The notes below the pieces were generated by a model. The model was not told the origin of the DNA, searched no databases, and worked only from the letters and a program-made list of their open reading frames with translations. 64,000 nt of DNA from Algoriphagus faecimaris (GTDB lineage Bacteria > Bacteroidota > Bacteroidia > Cytophagales > Cyclobacteriaceae): positions 47,303-111,302 of the forward strand of contig NZ_FNAC01000015.1 of NCBI RefSeq assembly GCF_900101705.1, given 5' to 3'. Positions 51,504-62,245 of this stretch are shown here, one piece after another (the first letter of the stretch is position 1; each line of letters opens with the position of its first letter). The position numbers were made by a program, and so were the translations under genes.

Positions 51504-54287
51504 ATGAAAAATAGGCTAGAAAACTCAAGAAACTATTTATTCTGGACACCTGCCCTCCTTTTGATTATCACAGGAGGGCTTTTTGCGTACTATCATCTTT
51601 TGATAGCTACACATTCTTATCAGGCGATCACTCCGGTTAGTTTCTTGGACAATGTGGCTATTCCATTTGATTGGGTACAAATGGGACCTATTTCATTTCC
51701 CATCTTGGTAGATAATTTTCTGATATTTCAAGAGTTCAAATCTCTTCCCAGTCCCTTTAATCACGAAGAGGCCTTTAACTTTAGCCTTTTATCTTGGCTG
51801 ATGATCAGCATCATGCTGAGCTTGGTGTCTGATTTTAAAAAGCTCTTTTTTCTTCTTTTTGGGGTGATTTGGATTGTAGGCCTGACCCTATCCAATCTCA
51901 ATGGACTCAATATAGGAGGGCCAAGCAGCAATTTTGCACTTATCATCGCCATAGTAGCCACCCTTCTTGGACCTGTTTTTTTTCACATTAGAGGAGGCAG
52001 CGAAAAATTTGCGCTGCGTTTACTCATCAACCTTATTTTGGTCGGATTGGGAGGCTATCTTTTGATTGATTTTAGCACTATTTCCGTCCCTGCTTTCTAT
52101 CTCCAAGAGCATTTACTGATTCCTATTTCGCTACTTGCTGTTTCTTGGTTGCTGTGGAATGGACACGGTATCATTTCAGGAATTTATATTTTAGTAGCTC
52201 GAGCCAACAGGCAACTACAACTCAAGGTTTCGATTCAGATTTTGGTGATCGGGCTGATTTACCTTTTGTTTTTAGGCAATACTCTTCTGAGTTTCAGAGA
52301 GACGCCATTTGAATTGATTCCTACCTTTAACCCTCTCCTTTTGATTTTTCCTCTTGGTGTTTTAGGTTGGTTTGCCCTCGATATCAAAACCAAATCCGAA
52401 CTTCAGCTGATCGCTTCTACCTTTACGCTAAAGGCCCTTTATCTATTAGGTTTTGGCTTGGTCCTGTGGCTCGTTTGGCGGTTAGACAGCAGTGGAAATC
52501 AACCTGGAAAAGAACTGATCAAGCATCTATTAATTTACTCTCAGATTGGTTTTTCACTTTTCTTTTTAATCTATCTTTTTTCCAACTTTCTATCGATCAT
52601 GGATAGCGGGAAGGCCATTGATAAAATCATCTTCAAGCCCTTCTCTCTACCCTATTATCATTTGAGAATAGGCGGAATGATAGCCATGCTCGTGGCTACA
52701 GCTTTCACGGAAGGGATTATCGGAGTGCAGGCCAATGCGCTGAGTAGTCAAATTTTGGGAGATTATTATTATCGATCTGAGCAAAAGTTAGAAGCTAGTA
52801 TTATTTACGAAAACGCTTGGTCTCGCTACCGAAATAATCCAAAAGCAAAAAACACCTTAGCTCAGTTGCTGTTTGAACTTAATCAGCCTACACTCGCAAA
52901 GCAACATCTGGAAGAAAGCTTTTCCGAAGCCCCACAGGTTGATAATATCATCCTTTTAGCGGATCGCCTTCATCGGGAAAACAAGATTTTTGAATCCATT
53001 TTCTACCTGGAAACTGGCCTTCGTTATTTCCCTTCCAATGAACAATTGAAGAATAATTTGGCATTATTCTACACCAAAACCAACCGTACTTCCGATGCCA
53101 TGGCACTATTGGAAGATACTAATGAAGAAGTCTCCAAGAGTAATTTTGCAGCTTTGTCCATAAAATCAGGCAATCTGGAAAATGAAACTGGAAATTTAAG
53201 CCCCACACCTCAACTCATCAATGAGCTGGCCCGACAAAATGCACTCGGGAATTATCCCGAAGAGGCGTTGATTGAAAAACTTCGAAAAAAACTCCAAGAC
53301 GAAAGAAACCCTATGCTCATTCAATCGGCTTGGCGAAATATTTTCTCCATCAAAGACTTTAATCAGCCTGACGAGGAGCTAGCAATGTTAGATTCACTTT
53401 GGAACCAATCCGAAATGGCAGACTATATCATGGCTCTTCAGGAGACCGCGGTAATTCGAAGTTTGGCAGCAGGTAGAGTGACCGACGCGGTTAAAAACCT
53501 TAATGGGCTCGCTTTTAGAAATCCTGGCGATGCGGGCTATTTCCTTCATCTTTCAGGAAGTATTTTAGCGCAACAGGCTGATTTTTCTAAAGCCTCACGG
53601 GAGTTAATCGCTGCTGAGGAAAAGGGCTTTCAAGCTTTTGGGCAGCATCATTGGATCATTCTGACCCTAGGAGGCTATGCAGAAAAAGCATTAGAATTGC
53701 GTGAAAAATACCAAATAGAAGTACCTGCTTTCATGCTAAAGCCTAGCTTAAGCATGAAGACTTACCTTCAAACTCTCCAAAAAATTCATGAACTCTTGCC
53801 TGCTGAGGCTTTTCAACAGTGGGCTAAATTGGCAGAAGGAGAATTGAAAGGAGACCTTGCCGTTCGCCTTTTGGCATACAAAGCGCATGGTCTGACTCAG
53901 CAGCAACTTGAGTCATTGGGAAAAAGCATTCAGCAAAACAGAGGAGAATCTCTCGCCCTTCAGACCTTCATTTCCAATCCTGATCTAAAAAATGCTGAGG
54001 CAGCAAAAGCGCTTTTGGAAAGCTTGGAGTTGGGTGACGAATTGACCGGAAATCCTTATTTGAGCCCTTTGATTTGGTCAGCAGTCAGTATTGAGCCTGA
54101 TCCCTTGATCGCCTATGAATTGCTAAATTCAGCGACGGAATTTAATAGAGATCCTATTCTTTGGATCAAAAAAGTACAGCTCGCTCGCGAACTTGGCTTG
54201 AGTAACTATGCTGCGGACGCATTACAGAAAATGGAAGACTGGATAAGTCCTCAAGACCTAGAAATGCTCCAATTATCAAACTTCTAG
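51504..54287 (+). CDS. Large polytopic membrane protein with C-terminal TPR repeats
   Basis: 927 residues from the ATG at 51504. The N-terminal 430 residues contain about ten hydrophobic helices. From about 440 on, helix-pair repeats of the TPR type can be followed (QILGDYYYRSEQKLEASIIY, AKNTLAQLLFELNQPTLAKQ, FESIFYLETGLRYFPSNEQL), continuing with weaker repeats to the end. Its frame begins 1 base after gatC, so it is cotranscribed. I cannot name the family; membrane-TPR fusions of this size in Bacteroidota are often envelope-assembly factors or remain unknown. Confidence 0.75.
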   Translation: MKNRLENSRNYLFWTPALLLIITGGLFAYYHLLIATHSYQAITPVSFLDNVAIPFDWVQMGPISFPILVDNFLIFQEFKSLPSPFNHEEAFNFSLLSWLMISIMLSLVSDFKKLFFLLFGVIWIVGLTLSNLNGLNIGGPSSNFALIIAIVATLLGPVFFHIRGGSEKFALRLLINLILVGLGGYLLIDFSTISVPAFYLQEHLLIPISLLAVSWLLWNGHGIISGIYILVARANRQLQLKVSIQILVIGLIYLLFLGNTLLSFRETPFELIPTFNPLLLIFPLGVLGWFALDIKTKSELQLIASTFTLKALYLLGFGLVLWLVWRLDSSGNQPGKELIKHLLIYSQIGFSLFFLIYLFSNFLSIMDSGKAIDKIIFKPFSLPYYHLRIGGMIAMLVATAFTEGIIGVQANALSSQILGDYYYRSEQKLEASIIYENAWSRYRNNPKAKNTLAQLLFELNQPTLAKQHLEESFSEAPQVDNIILLADRLHRENKIFESIFYLETGLRYFPSNEQLKNNLALFYTKTNRTSDAMALLEDTNEEVSKSNFAALSIKSGNLENETGNLSPTPQLINELARQNALGNYPEEALIEKLRKKLQDERNPMLIQSAWRNIFSIKDFNQPDEELAMLDSLWNQSEMADYIMALQETAVIRSLAAGRVTDAVKNLNGLAFRNPGDAGYFLHLSGSILAQQADFSKASRELIAAEEKGFQAFGQHHWIILTLGGYAEKALELREKYQIEVPAFMLKPSLSMKTYLQTLQKIHELLPAEAFQQWAKLAEGELKGDLAVRLLAYKAHGLTQQQLESLGKSIQQNRGESLALQTFISNPDLKNAEAAKALLESLELGDELTGNPYLSPLIWSAVSIEPDPLIAYELLNSATEFNRDPILWIKKVQLARELGLSNYAADALQKMEDWISPQDLEMLQLSNF

Positions 54288-54359
54288 CCTTTATTCTCGT
54301 ATTTTCTTCAAATTGATTCTATTTTTAAAGGATTCTAAACCAAAGACTAAAAAAGCCAC

Positions 54360-55076
54360 ATGAGCAAAATCATCGAAACCCACGAAATCAATAAAACCTA
54401 TAAAATGGGAGCTGAAATCATTCAAGCACTCAAATCAGTATCCATCGAAGTGAATCGTGGGGAATACGTGGCCTTCATGGGACCTTCTGGATCGGGAAAA
54501 TCCACCTTGATGAATATCATTGGCTGTCTTGATACCCCTACTGCAGGTCGCTACATCTTGAACAATAAAGATGTAAGTGACATGACCGAAAATGAATTGG
54601 CAGAGATTAGAAACAAAGAAATTGGCTTTGTTTTTCAAACTTTTAACCTCCTTCCAAGAGCAAGTTGCCTTGAAAATGTAGCCCTGCCGCTGGTATACGC
54701 TGGGTATGGCAGAGAAGAGCGAGAAGAAATGGCTTTCAAAGCCCTGAGCAATGTAGGCTTAGGGGATCGCACAAAACACCGTCCCAATGAGCTCTCTGGC
54801 GGTCAGCGTCAGCGTGTGGCGATTGCAAGAGCTTTGGTCAATGATCCTAGTATCATTTTAGCAGATGAACCGACAGGAAACTTGGACTCCAAAACCTCTT
54901 ACGATATCATGGAGCTTTTTCATGAACTGCATTCTAAAGGTAACACCATCATCATGGTAACCCATGAGGATGATATCGCACATTATGCCCATAGAATAGT
55001 AAGACTGAGAGACGGACTGGTAGAAAGCGACACTATCAATTCTAATCCTACCCGCGGCGTAGCTGTGCATGCCTAA
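54360..55076 (+). CDS. ABC transporter ATP-binding protein (LolD/MacB/FtsE-type)
   Basis: 238 residues. The motifs are Walker [10 protein letters not shown] (about 41-49), the Q-loop VFQTFNLLP, the signature LSGGQRQR, Walker [12 protein letters not shown] and the H-loop MVTHEDD. Sequence and length place it with the ATPases that serve the MacB/LolCE type of mechanotransmitting permease. No permease gene is adjacent in the window, so the partner is at a distance. The gene is 72 bases after the TPR membrane gene and 61 before the adenosyltransferase. Substrate unknown. Confidence 0.93.
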   Translation: MSKIIETHEINKTYKMGAEIIQALKSVSIEVNRGEYVAFMGPSGSGKSTLMNIIGCLDTPTAGRYILNNKDVSDMTENELAEIRNKEIGFVFQTFNLLPRASCLENVALPLVYAGYGREEREEMAFKALSNVGLGDRTKHRPNELSGGQRQRVAIARALVNDPSIILADEPTGNLDSKTSYDIMELFHELHSKGNTIIMVTHEDDIAHYAHRIVRLRDGLVESDTINSNPTRGVAVHA

Positions 55077-55137
55077 GCCAAAAGCAGATATTCTCAAATA
55101 GATTCTTATTTTTGTGGCAGAATTGAAGGGCTAAGGA

Positions 55138-55689
55138 ATGAAAATATATACAAAAACCGGTGATCAGGGTATCACTTCACTCCTCGGAGGAGTAAGAGTA
55201 CCAAAATCTGACTTGAGAATAGATGCTTACGGAACAGTCGATGAACTTAACTCCTACGTGGGGCTACTTAGAGATCAAGAAGTAAATGAGTCGAGAAGTG
55301 AGTTTTTGAAAGCTATACAAGACAGATTATTTACCCTAGGGGCAGATCTCGCCACAGTACCCGGCAAGGACAAGGTCAAAAAACCAGATTTACACTATAC
55401 TGATGTGCAAGAGCTGGAAAGTGCCATGGACGAAATGGAAGCTACCCTACCTCCTTTGACAGCATTTATCTTACCGGGAGGTCATACTTCTGTTTCTTTC
55501 TGCCATCTAGCACGTACTGTCTGCCGTAGGGCAGAACGTATTGTGGTCGAGCTCGCTTCCTACGAGCAAGTGTCCGATCTCGTCATTCAATACCTGAACC
55601 GACTTTCTGATTACTTCTTCGTTTTAGGCCGTAAAATGGCGGCAGAACTTCAGGTGGAAGAAGTAACCTGGAAACCCCGGATCAATTAA
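55138..55689 (+). CDS. Cob(I)alamin adenosyltransferase, PduO type
   Basis: 183 residues of the five-helix PduO family. TKTGDQGITSLLGG is at 5-18, DAYGTVDELNSYVGLLRD at about 29-46, and the late CRRAERIVVEL segment contributes to ATP and cobalamin binding. The enzyme makes adenosylcobalamin from reduced cobalamin and ATP. The genome also has the B12-dependent MetH, which uses methylcobalamin, so both cofactor forms are needed; an adenosylcobalamin-dependent enzyme must lie elsewhere. The next gene, ilvE, is 66 bases downstream. Confidence 0.95.
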   Translation: MKIYTKTGDQGITSLLGGVRVPKSDLRIDAYGTVDELNSYVGLLRDQEVNESRSEFLKAIQDRLFTLGADLATVPGKDKVKKPDLHYTDVQELESAMDEMEATLPPLTAFILPGGHTSVSFCHLARTVCRRAERIVVELASYEQVSDLVIQYLNRLSDYFFVLGRKMAAELQVEEVTWKPRIN

Positions 55690-55755
55690 TATCAGCTATT
55701 TACAGGGAGAAAAATTTCCCTTTTGACCATAGGCCAAGGCCAAAACTTATCGATT

Positions 55756-56823
55756 ATGAAAACTTCGCTAGCTTTTCCAGTAAAGAAAATCGCCACTTCA
55801 AAACTCTCAGAAACGGATTTTTCCAATTTAGTCTTCGGTAAAACTATTTCTGACCACATGTTTGTGGCTGACTACAAAGACGGTGATTGGACAGATTTGA
55901 GAATAGAGCCTTATTCTCCCCTTCAGCTCAATCCTTCAAACGCTGCCTTACATTATGGTCAATCCATCTTCGAAGGGCTCAAAGGGTATAAAAATGAGGA
56001 AGGCGAAGTCATAATTTTCAGACCTGATGCCAATTGGAGAAGAATGAATGAATCTGCAGAAAGAATGTGCATGCCTTCTATTCCTGAGGAGATTTTCATG
56101 GAAGGGTTGACCCAACTGATCGACTTGGACAGAGAATGGGTTCCCACGGCCAAAGGTGCATCCTTGTATATCCGTCCATTCATGTTTGCTACTGACGACT
56201 ACATTGGCGTAAAGCCATCCGACACTTATAAATTTATAATCTTCACCTGCCCGGTTGGAAACTATTATTCCAAGCCCGTCAGTGTAAAAGTGGAAACCAA
56301 GTTCACACGTGCTACCGAAGGAGGAACTGGGGCTGCCAAAACCGCTGGAAACTACGCAGCATCCCTCTATCCTGCCCTGCAAGCCCAGAAAGCAGGATAT
56401 GATCAGCTACTCTGGACTGATGGAAAAAGCCACAGTCAAATTGAAGAAAGCGGCACCATGAATGTCATGTTTAAAATCAACGGAACAATCATCACTGCCC
56501 CTACTCATACAGGCACTATCCTAAAAGGTATCACAAGAGAATCTGTCATCCAATTGGCAAAAGACTGGAATCAACCTGTGGAAGAGCGCTTTTTAACGGT
56601 TAGTGAACTTAAGGAAGCCCTTGAAAAGGGTGAATTGGAAGAAGCTTTTGGGACAGGAACGGCTGCTACTATAGCCCATATCCGATTGATTCACATTGAG
56701 GGTAAGGATTACGAACTTCCAGAAAAACCTGCAGACGCTTTTTCTCATCGTGTCTTAGCGGAGCTGGACGGAATCAAATATGGAACTACTCCCGATCCTC
56801 ATCAGTGGATCATCAAACTTTAA
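55756..56823 (+). CDS. ilvE: Branched-chain amino-acid aminotransferase (class IV, group II)
   Basis: 355 residues from the ATG at 55756. The PLP lysine is in GAAKTAGNYAAS. Other class IV signatures are LHYGQSIFEGLKGY, IRPFMFATDDYIGVKP and GTGTAATIAHI. The longer form with the LHYG start is group II, as in Gram-positive and mitochondrial enzymes, which is usual in this phylum, rather than the E. coli type. The enzyme makes valine, leucine and isoleucine from their keto acids with glutamate. It is followed by a strong terminator. Confidence 0.94.
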   Translation: MKTSLAFPVKKIATSKLSETDFSNLVFGKTISDHMFVADYKDGDWTDLRIEPYSPLQLNPSNAALHYGQSIFEGLKGYKNEEGEVIIFRPDANWRRMNESAERMCMPSIPEEIFMEGLTQLIDLDREWVPTAKGASLYIRPFMFATDDYIGVKPSDTYKFIIFTCPVGNYYSKPVSVKVETKFTRATEGGTGAAKTAGNYAASLYPALQAQKAGYDQLLWTDGKSHSQIEESGTMNVMFKINGTIITAPTHTGTILKGITRESVIQLAKDWNQPVEERFLTVSELKEALEKGELEEAFGTGTAATIAHIRLIHIEGKDYELPEKPADAFSHRVLAELDGIKYGTTPDPHQWIIKL

Positions 56824-56827
56824 AATA

Positions 56828-56858
56828 AAAAAAGCCAGCTTCTCAGCTGGCTTTTTCT
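56828..56858. terminator. Terminator between ilvE and the convergent arginine deiminase gene
   Basis: AAAGCCAGCT and AGCTGGCTTT form a perfect 10-base stem around TCTC, with a T-run on the plus side and an A-run that gives U on the other strand, so it can serve both directions. Confidence 0.92.
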
Positions 56859-56919
56859 CTTACTTTGCAAAGTTAAAATATCAGAGACATTAAAATTAAA
56901 TTTCAATTAACAACACTTT

Positions 56920-58134
56920 CTAAACTCTCGCCCTACTCAGCGGCATGGTCATGCATCTCGGCCCGCCAAGTCCGCGGCTTAGCTCGGAAGAGGGAATTTC
57001 CAAGACCTCTACCCCCATATTTCTAAGTGCTCGGTTGGTGTGAATATTTCGATTATAAGAAATCACTCTTCGCGGACCTATGGCAAACACATTGGCCCCG
57101 TCAAACCACTGCTCACGCATGGAATAATCCGGGTTTCCATCGGCGGTGGCCAAAACTTCGAGGTGAGAAATTTCCCTCTCCAAGACCGTCAATAGTGATT
57201 CTTTTAGCACTTCACGCCGTATATGCACTTTGTCGTCTTGAATCTCCTTGAGTGTGTAGCAGGAGGTTTTCAATACTGCATTCATGGCATCGGGATAAGT
57301 CAAGACCAAGTTCTCATCTAAAATAGTGAATACCGTATCCAAGTGCATGTAATTTCGCTTTTCTGGAAGATGTACTTCGTATACTCGCTTTACCGTACCT
57401 TCTGCCAATAGTGCCTTAGCTACTTGATAGATTGCTTTTTCGTCAGTTCGCTCAGAATTTCCAATAGCTACTGCCTCATGTGAGAGTACAATGACATCAC
57501 CACCCTCAATACTCGGAGGGTTTTGCTGACCATTGCTGGGATAGATGGGATGGATAAGCTCTTTAAAATCGGGATGATTCTCAAAAATAGTTCGCAGTAA
57601 GTCTGCCTCTCTTTGCCTTCCTTCCATTTTCATAGAAGAAAAGATAATCCCCGATGGAGTCAAAGCCATGGGATCTCGCTGAAAATACAAATTAGGACAA
57701 GGTGTTATCAGAAAGGCATATTCTAGCAATTCTCCCGCATCAAGATTGGGGTATTTCCTTCTCAATTCGTGTACCTTTAGTCCAGAAGTTAAAATAGCGG
57801 CACATTCGGCAGTAGAATAACGCTCCAAAATCTCCTCTGCCAAGTGAACCAAACCAGAGCGCTTCAAGGAATCCTTCACCAGCTTCAACAGAATCTCCCT
57901 GTCATAAAGAACCCGGATCAGTAATTCCCGAAGCTGATATACCGTAGCACCAGTCGATGATTTAATCAGATTCGAAAAAACATCATGCTCTTGCTGCAAA
58001 GCTTCCAGGTAGGGCACGTCTTCAAAAAGTAAAAAATCTTTGTTGTAGGGGGTCAATCGATCGATTTCTCGACCAGGTCGATGCATCAAAACTGCTTTGA
58101 GGGTACCGTACTCTGAATTGATTCGAAGATTCAC
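56920..58134 (-). CDS. arcA: Arginine deiminase
   Basis: 404 residues from a GTG start. The guanidino-group-modifying fold is clear from AVLMHRPGREIDRLTP near the start, the FQRDPMA segment, the GGDVIVL strand, HLDTVFT with the catalytic histidine, and the C-terminal nucleophile cysteine in LGGPRCMTMPL. The enzyme turns arginine into citrulline and ammonia. There is no arcB, arcC or arcD nearby, so the ATP-yielding pathway is not encoded as a unit here; the gene stands alone, convergent to ilvE. Confidence 0.95.
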   Translation of the reverse strand: MNLRINSEYGTLKAVLMHRPGREIDRLTPYNKDFLLFEDVPYLEALQQEHDVFSNLIKSSTGATVYQLRELLIRVLYDREILLKLVKDSLKRSGLVHLAEEILERYSTAECAAILTSGLKVHELRRKYPNLDAGELLEYAFLITPCPNLYFQRDPMALTPSGIIFSSMKMEGRQREADLLRTIFENHPDFKELIHPIYPSNGQQNPPSIEGGDVIVLSHEAVAIGNSERTDEKAIYQVAKALLAEGTVKRVYEVHLPEKRNYMHLDTVFTILDENLVLTYPDAMNAVLKTSCYTLKEIQDDKVHIRREVLKESLLTVLEREISHLEVLATADGNPDYSMREQWFDGANVFAIGPRRVISYNRNIHTNRALRNMGVEVLEIPSSELSRGLGGPRCMTMPLSRARV

Positions 58135-58346
58135 AATAATTTCAGGATTTTATAATTCACAGGAAATTAATGATTTTTGAATTTACAGTCTATTCCTTTA
58201 GAAAAAATTTAATGTAAAATTACTTTTGATTGAAAAATGAAAATCTCATCTAATCATCATCATCAAAACTTTTAGCATCAATTCCTGCTCATCTCAAAAT
58301 CTTTTACCTTCCCAATCTCGTACGTAAATAAGTCAACACAAACCAT

Positions 58347-59084
58347 ATGAATTTAACCAAACGATTTTCCCTCCTTCTATTTGGAACCGCTTTCTTTTTC
58401 TTTTCTACTTCCTGCGAGTCCACTGCACAGCTCACCAAAATTTTGGATCAAGTCGGTGGTAATCCGAGCAACTCAGAAATCACGGCAGGAATCAAAGAAG
58501 CCCTTGAAAAGGGGACAGGAATCAGTGCAGATCGGCTTTCGGCTACGGATGGGTTTTTAGGAAATTTAGATGTGAAAATTCTTTTTCCCGAAGAGGCCAA
58601 AAATATAGAAAACACCCTTCGAAAAATCGGACTCGGCAGTCTCTGTGACCAAGTAATCATCAGTGTCAATCGAGCAGCTGAAGATGCTGCTCAAGAAGCA
58701 AAGCCCATTTTCACCGCGGCAATCAAGCAAATGACCCTTCGGGATGTACAGGATATATTATTAGGTGAGGAAAATGCGGCTACACAGTATTTTGCCCGAA
58801 CCACCACAGACTCACTAACCGCAAAATTTGCGCCTGTCATAGATGAGAGCCTTACCAAAGTTAATGCTACTAAACATTGGGAAGATGTGATGAAAAACTA
58901 CAATCAGGTGCCTTTTGTCAAGAAAATTGACCCCGATCTGAATGCTTACGTCACTCAGAAAGCAATCGATGGATTGTTCCTAGAAATAGCGAAGGAGGAG
59001 CTCAAAATCAGAGAAAATATCGGAGCTAGAACCTCCCCACTTCTGCAGAAAGTATTTGGCTACGCAGAGCGCCAGAAAAAGTAA
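58347..59084 (+). CDS. DUF4197 lipoprotein
   Basis: 245 residues with a lipoprotein signal ending in STSC (lipid-bearing cysteine near residue 23). The body is mainly helical and matches DUF4197 (ITAGIKEALEKGTGISADRL, VKILFPEEAKNIENTLRKIG, ATQYFARTTTDSLTAKFAP). DUF4197 proteins occur widely in Gram-negative bacteria as periplasmic proteins of unknown function. It is a single gene between arcA (divergent) and a terminator. Confidence 0.88.
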   Translation: MNLTKRFSLLLFGTAFFFFSTSCESTAQLTKILDQVGGNPSNSEITAGIKEALEKGTGISADRLSATDGFLGNLDVKILFPEEAKNIENTLRKIGLGSLCDQVIISVNRAAEDAAQEAKPIFTAAIKQMTLRDVQDILLGEENAATQYFARTTTDSLTAKFAPVIDESLTKVNATKHWEDVMKNYNQVPFVKKIDPDLNAYVTQKAIDGLFLEIAKEELKIRENIGARTSPLLQKVFGYAERQKK

Positions 59085-59093
59085 AAACCAAAA

Positions 59094-59132
59094 AAACCTG
59101 CCAATTCATGTGAATTTGGCAGGTTTTGATTT
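59094..59132. terminator. Bidirectional terminator between DUF4197 and lysS
   Basis: AACCTGCCAA and TTGGCAGGTT form a perfect 10-base stem (59095-59104 with 59116-59125), with A-runs before and T-runs after on both strands, between two convergent genes. Confidence 0.9.
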
Positions 59133-59161
59133 TTTAAGCTTACTAAAAAGTCTTTTTTTGA

Positions 59162-60868
59162 TTACTCAGAAAGATACATCATCAAGGTTTCCCCTTCTTT
59201 CTTCACTGTCACAAGCCCTCTTTTGGTGAGCGACTTTACCGCCACGTCCCATTTCTTATTGCTCAGTCCCGCTTCCGCTTTAATCGTATTTAACTCAGCT
59301 GAACCTGCATTTTTCACCAATTCAAAGACTGCTTTTTCTTCCTCATTAAGTTCGATCGGTTTCTGCTCAGGACGCATTTGAGGAAAGAATAAGACCTCTT
59401 GGATGGTGGTTTTATTTGTCAAAAGCATAGTCAATCGATCTATACCAATTCCCAATCCAGAGGTAGGAGGCATTCCATACTCAAGAGAACGAAGAAAATC
59501 TTCATCCATCGCCATGGCCTCATCGTCTCCTCTTGCAGCTAATTTTAGCTGTTCTTCAAATCGCTCACGCTGATCGATAGGGTCATTTAGCTCGGTATAA
59601 GCATTGGCGATTTCTTTTCCATTAACAAAAAGCTCAAACCGCTCCACTAGACCGGGTTCAGTTCGATGCTTTTTCGCCAAAGGCGTCATCTCTATTGGAT
59701 AGTCCGTAATGTAAGTTGGCTGAATCAAATTGACTTCCACTTTTTCTCCAAAAATCTCATCGATCAATTTCCCCTTACCCATGCTAGCATCCACTTCTAT
59801 GCCCATATCTTGACATACTTTGCGAAGCTCTGCTTCATCCATTTTACTGACATCAATCCCTGCATATTCTTTGATCGAATCATACATGGTTAATCGGCGA
59901 TAGGGACCTGCAAAATCAATTTCTTGCTCTCCTACTTTCACTTTGGTATCCTCATGAATAGCCAAGGTGACTTTTTCCAAGACATCTTCCACCATCTCCA
60001 TCATCCAGATGTAATCTTTGTAGGCTACATATATTTCCATGGAGGTGAACTCAGGATTGTGCGTGCGATCCATGCCTTCATTTCTGAACATCTTGCCAAA
60101 CTCATACACCCCTTCAAAACCACCTACGATTAAGCGCTTTAAATACAATTCATTGGCAATCCGCAAGAAGAGCGGCATGTCAAGGGTATTATGATGGGTC
60201 TGGAAAGGTCGTGCCGCTGCTCCACCATGAACCGCCTGGAGAATAGGTGTTTCTACCTCAAGCCATCCATGATCGTCAAAATAGCGACGCATCGTTGAGA
60301 TAATTCTGGACCGAGTGATGAAAGTTTCCTTCACTTCTGGATTAACTGTCAAATCAACGTAGCGCTGCCGGTAGCGCATCTCAGGGTCTGTGAACCCGTC
60401 ATAGACATTTCCTTCCTCGTCTCTTTTTACCACAGGAAGTGGTTTTACGGACTTGGAGAGCACTTTCAGCTCAGTGACATGAAGTGATATTTCCCCGGTC
60501 TGAGTGGTAAAAATATAACCTTTGACCCCTATGAAGTCACCTATTCCGAGGAGCTTTTTGAATACTGTATTGTATAGTGTCTTGTCCTCTTCTGTGCAGA
60601 TATCGTCCCTTCTGACATAGATCTGCAATCTTCCAGTCGAATCTTGAATCTCTCCAAAAGAGGCCGAGCCCATGATCCGGCGGCTCATCAGTCGTCCAGC
60701 AATAGAAATATTCTTGTAGTCGTTTTTACGATTTTCGTAATTGCGGTGAATATCTTCAGCTGTGACATTGATTGGAAATGCTTCCGCAGGATAGGGGTTT
60801 ACCCCCAACCGGATGAGTTCTTCTCGATCTTTTCTACGTTCGATTTCCTGTTCGCTCAGAAGTTGCAT
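59162..60868 (-). CDS. lysS: Lysyl-tRNA synthetase, class II, with C-terminal extension
   Basis: 568 residues. The N-terminal OB fold (about 55-160) binds the anticodon. The class II core has motif 1 at about 210, motif 2 ([18 protein letters not shown]) and motif 3 ([14 protein letters not shown]). It normally ends at FFPQMRP, about residue 496 here. A further 70 residues follow that look like a winged-helix domain ([20 protein letters not shown], then [18 protein letters not shown]). I recall longer LysRS in Bacteroides too, so this may be usual in the phylum. The enzyme charges tRNA(Lys). Confidence 0.96.
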   Translation of the reverse strand: MQLLSEQEIERRKDREELIRLGVNPYPAEAFPINVTAEDIHRNYENRKNDYKNISIAGRLMSRRIMGSASFGEIQDSTGRLQIYVRRDDICTEEDKTLYNTVFKKLLGIGDFIGVKGYIFTTQTGEISLHVTELKVLSKSVKPLPVVKRDEEGNVYDGFTDPEMRYRQRYVDLTVNPEVKETFITRSRIISTMRRYFDDHGWLEVETPILQAVHGGAAARPFQTHHNTLDMPLFLRIANELYLKRLIVGGFEGVYEFGKMFRNEGMDRTHNPEFTSMEIYVAYKDYIWMMEMVEDVLEKVTLAIHEDTKVKVGEQEIDFAGPYRRLTMYDSIKEYAGIDVSKMDEAELRKVCQDMGIEVDASMGKGKLIDEIFGEKVEVNLIQPTYITDYPIEMTPLAKKHRTEPGLVERFELFVNGKEIANAYTELNDPIDQRERFEEQLKLAARGDDEAMAMDEDFLRSLEYGMPPTSGLGIGIDRLTMLLTNKTTIQEVLFFPQMRPEQKPIELNEEEKAVFELVKNAGSAELNTIKAEAGLSNKKWDVAVKSLTKRGLVTVKKEGETLMMYLSE

Positions 60869-60933
60869 TTTATGTTTTTAAATTTTATGATTTATTTCTA
60901 TATATTTTTTCGCCAATCTACTTCCCGGAGATC

Positions 60934-62106
60934 TCAACCTCTTCTTCGCTTCATCTCCCTTTGCACCAATTCAAATTCTCTACTACTTTGCCCAGCTATG
61001 GAGGTATTTTCTGCAGCTCGTCGAGTCAGGTATGGCATAACCTTTTCTACAGGACCATAGGGTACATATTTGACTACATTATACCCGGCTTTTGCCAAAT
61101 TAAAAGAGATATTGTCACTCATGCCATAGAGCTGTGAGAAATATACCTGATCAGACTTAGGGTCAATACCACTTTCCTCCATCCAATCTGTAAGTTGAAG
61201 GCAACTTTTCTCATTATGAGTGGCACAGACCAAAGCGATTGCATTTTTGACACTGTACTCTATCGCGGCATCATAATCCCGATCAGTAGCAGCCTTATTG
61301 GGCTGAATAGGATCTTGATAGCCTTTTTCTTTGGCACGATCCCGCTCCTTTTCCATATATGCTCCTCTCACAGGCTTAACTCCAAAAAAATAACCTTTTT
61401 CTAAGGCTACCTGATGGGCTTTTTTCAGTCTTTCCAGCGAATCATGACGATACATTTGATAGGTATTGTACACCACACAGCGCTCACGATTATATTTCTC
61501 CATCATTGCGTAAGCCAACTCATCAATCGTATTCTGATACCAGCTATCTTCTGCATCGACAAGAATTTTCAAACCTAAATCGTGCGCACCTTTGCAGAGT
61601 CTGTCTACCCGGATTTTTACTCGCTCAAAGGCTTCCATTTCTTGATCGGTCAAGGGTTTGCCCAACTGTATCTTCTCCATCAGCTCAAAGTCTCCAAGAC
61701 CTGTGGTTTTGAATACTCCAAAAGGCATAAAGTCTGTTTTAGAAGACTCTAGCATGGTTTTAAAAATTTCATCGGTAGTCCTGTTAAAACTATCGTCGTC
61801 TCCCTCCCCTTCTATGGAAAGATCTAAAATAGACTGCACCCCATAGTTTGATAGATTTCTAGCCGCCTCAATACTTTCAGCGATAGTTTCCCCACCACAA
61901 AAATGACCAAACATGGTTTTTTTCATGATTCCCTTGATGGGAAACTTCAATTTGAAAGCAAGATTTGCCAACCCAATACCGAGGCCGGAAATCAAATTAT
62001 TATTTAAGGTCGCAAAAATCAGATACATTTTTCTGAGTTCGGCGTCACTTTTAGAAGCGAAGGCTACTTCAAGGTTCTCGAAAGAAATTTTGGGTTTTAC
62101 AGGCAT
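60934..62106 (-). CDS. Proline dehydrogenase
   Basis: 390 residues from the ATG at 62106; a TTG 21 bases upstream is less likely. The FAD-binding barrel has the family signatures DAEDSWYQN, GVKPVRGAYMEKERDRA and the C-terminal YVPYGPVEKVMPYLTRRAAE followed by N. The enzyme oxidises proline to pyrroline-5-carboxylate at the inner membrane. The P5C dehydrogenase partner (PutA C-terminal half) is not adjacent, so the two-enzyme form is used. lysS ends on the same strand 65 bases downstream of the stop. Confidence 0.93.
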   Translation of the reverse strand: MPVKPKISFENLEVAFASKSDAELRKMYLIFATLNNNLISGLGIGLANLAFKLKFPIKGIMKKTMFGHFCGGETIAESIEAARNLSNYGVQSILDLSIEGEGDDDSFNRTTDEIFKTMLESSKTDFMPFGVFKTTGLGDFELMEKIQLGKPLTDQEMEAFERVKIRVDRLCKGAHDLGLKILVDAEDSWYQNTIDELAYAMMEKYNRERCVVYNTYQMYRHDSLERLKKAHQVALEKGYFFGVKPVRGAYMEKERDRAKEKGYQDPIQPNKAATDRDYDAAIEYSVKNAIALVCATHNEKSCLQLTDWMEESGIDPKSDQVYFSQLYGMSDNISFNLAKAGYNVVKYVPYGPVEKVMPYLTRRAAENTSIAGQSSREFELVQREMKRRRG

Positions 62107-62245
62107 ATTGCGCGAATAAAGGTGCAAAGATATTAAAAAAACCGCTTTAGCTTCCTTTTTGTTAGGAATATTGAGCAGTTTCGAACTTGGAATTTGAGGC
62201 TATTTGAATCCTACGAACCAAAGGGCCTTTCTCCTAGTTTAAAAC

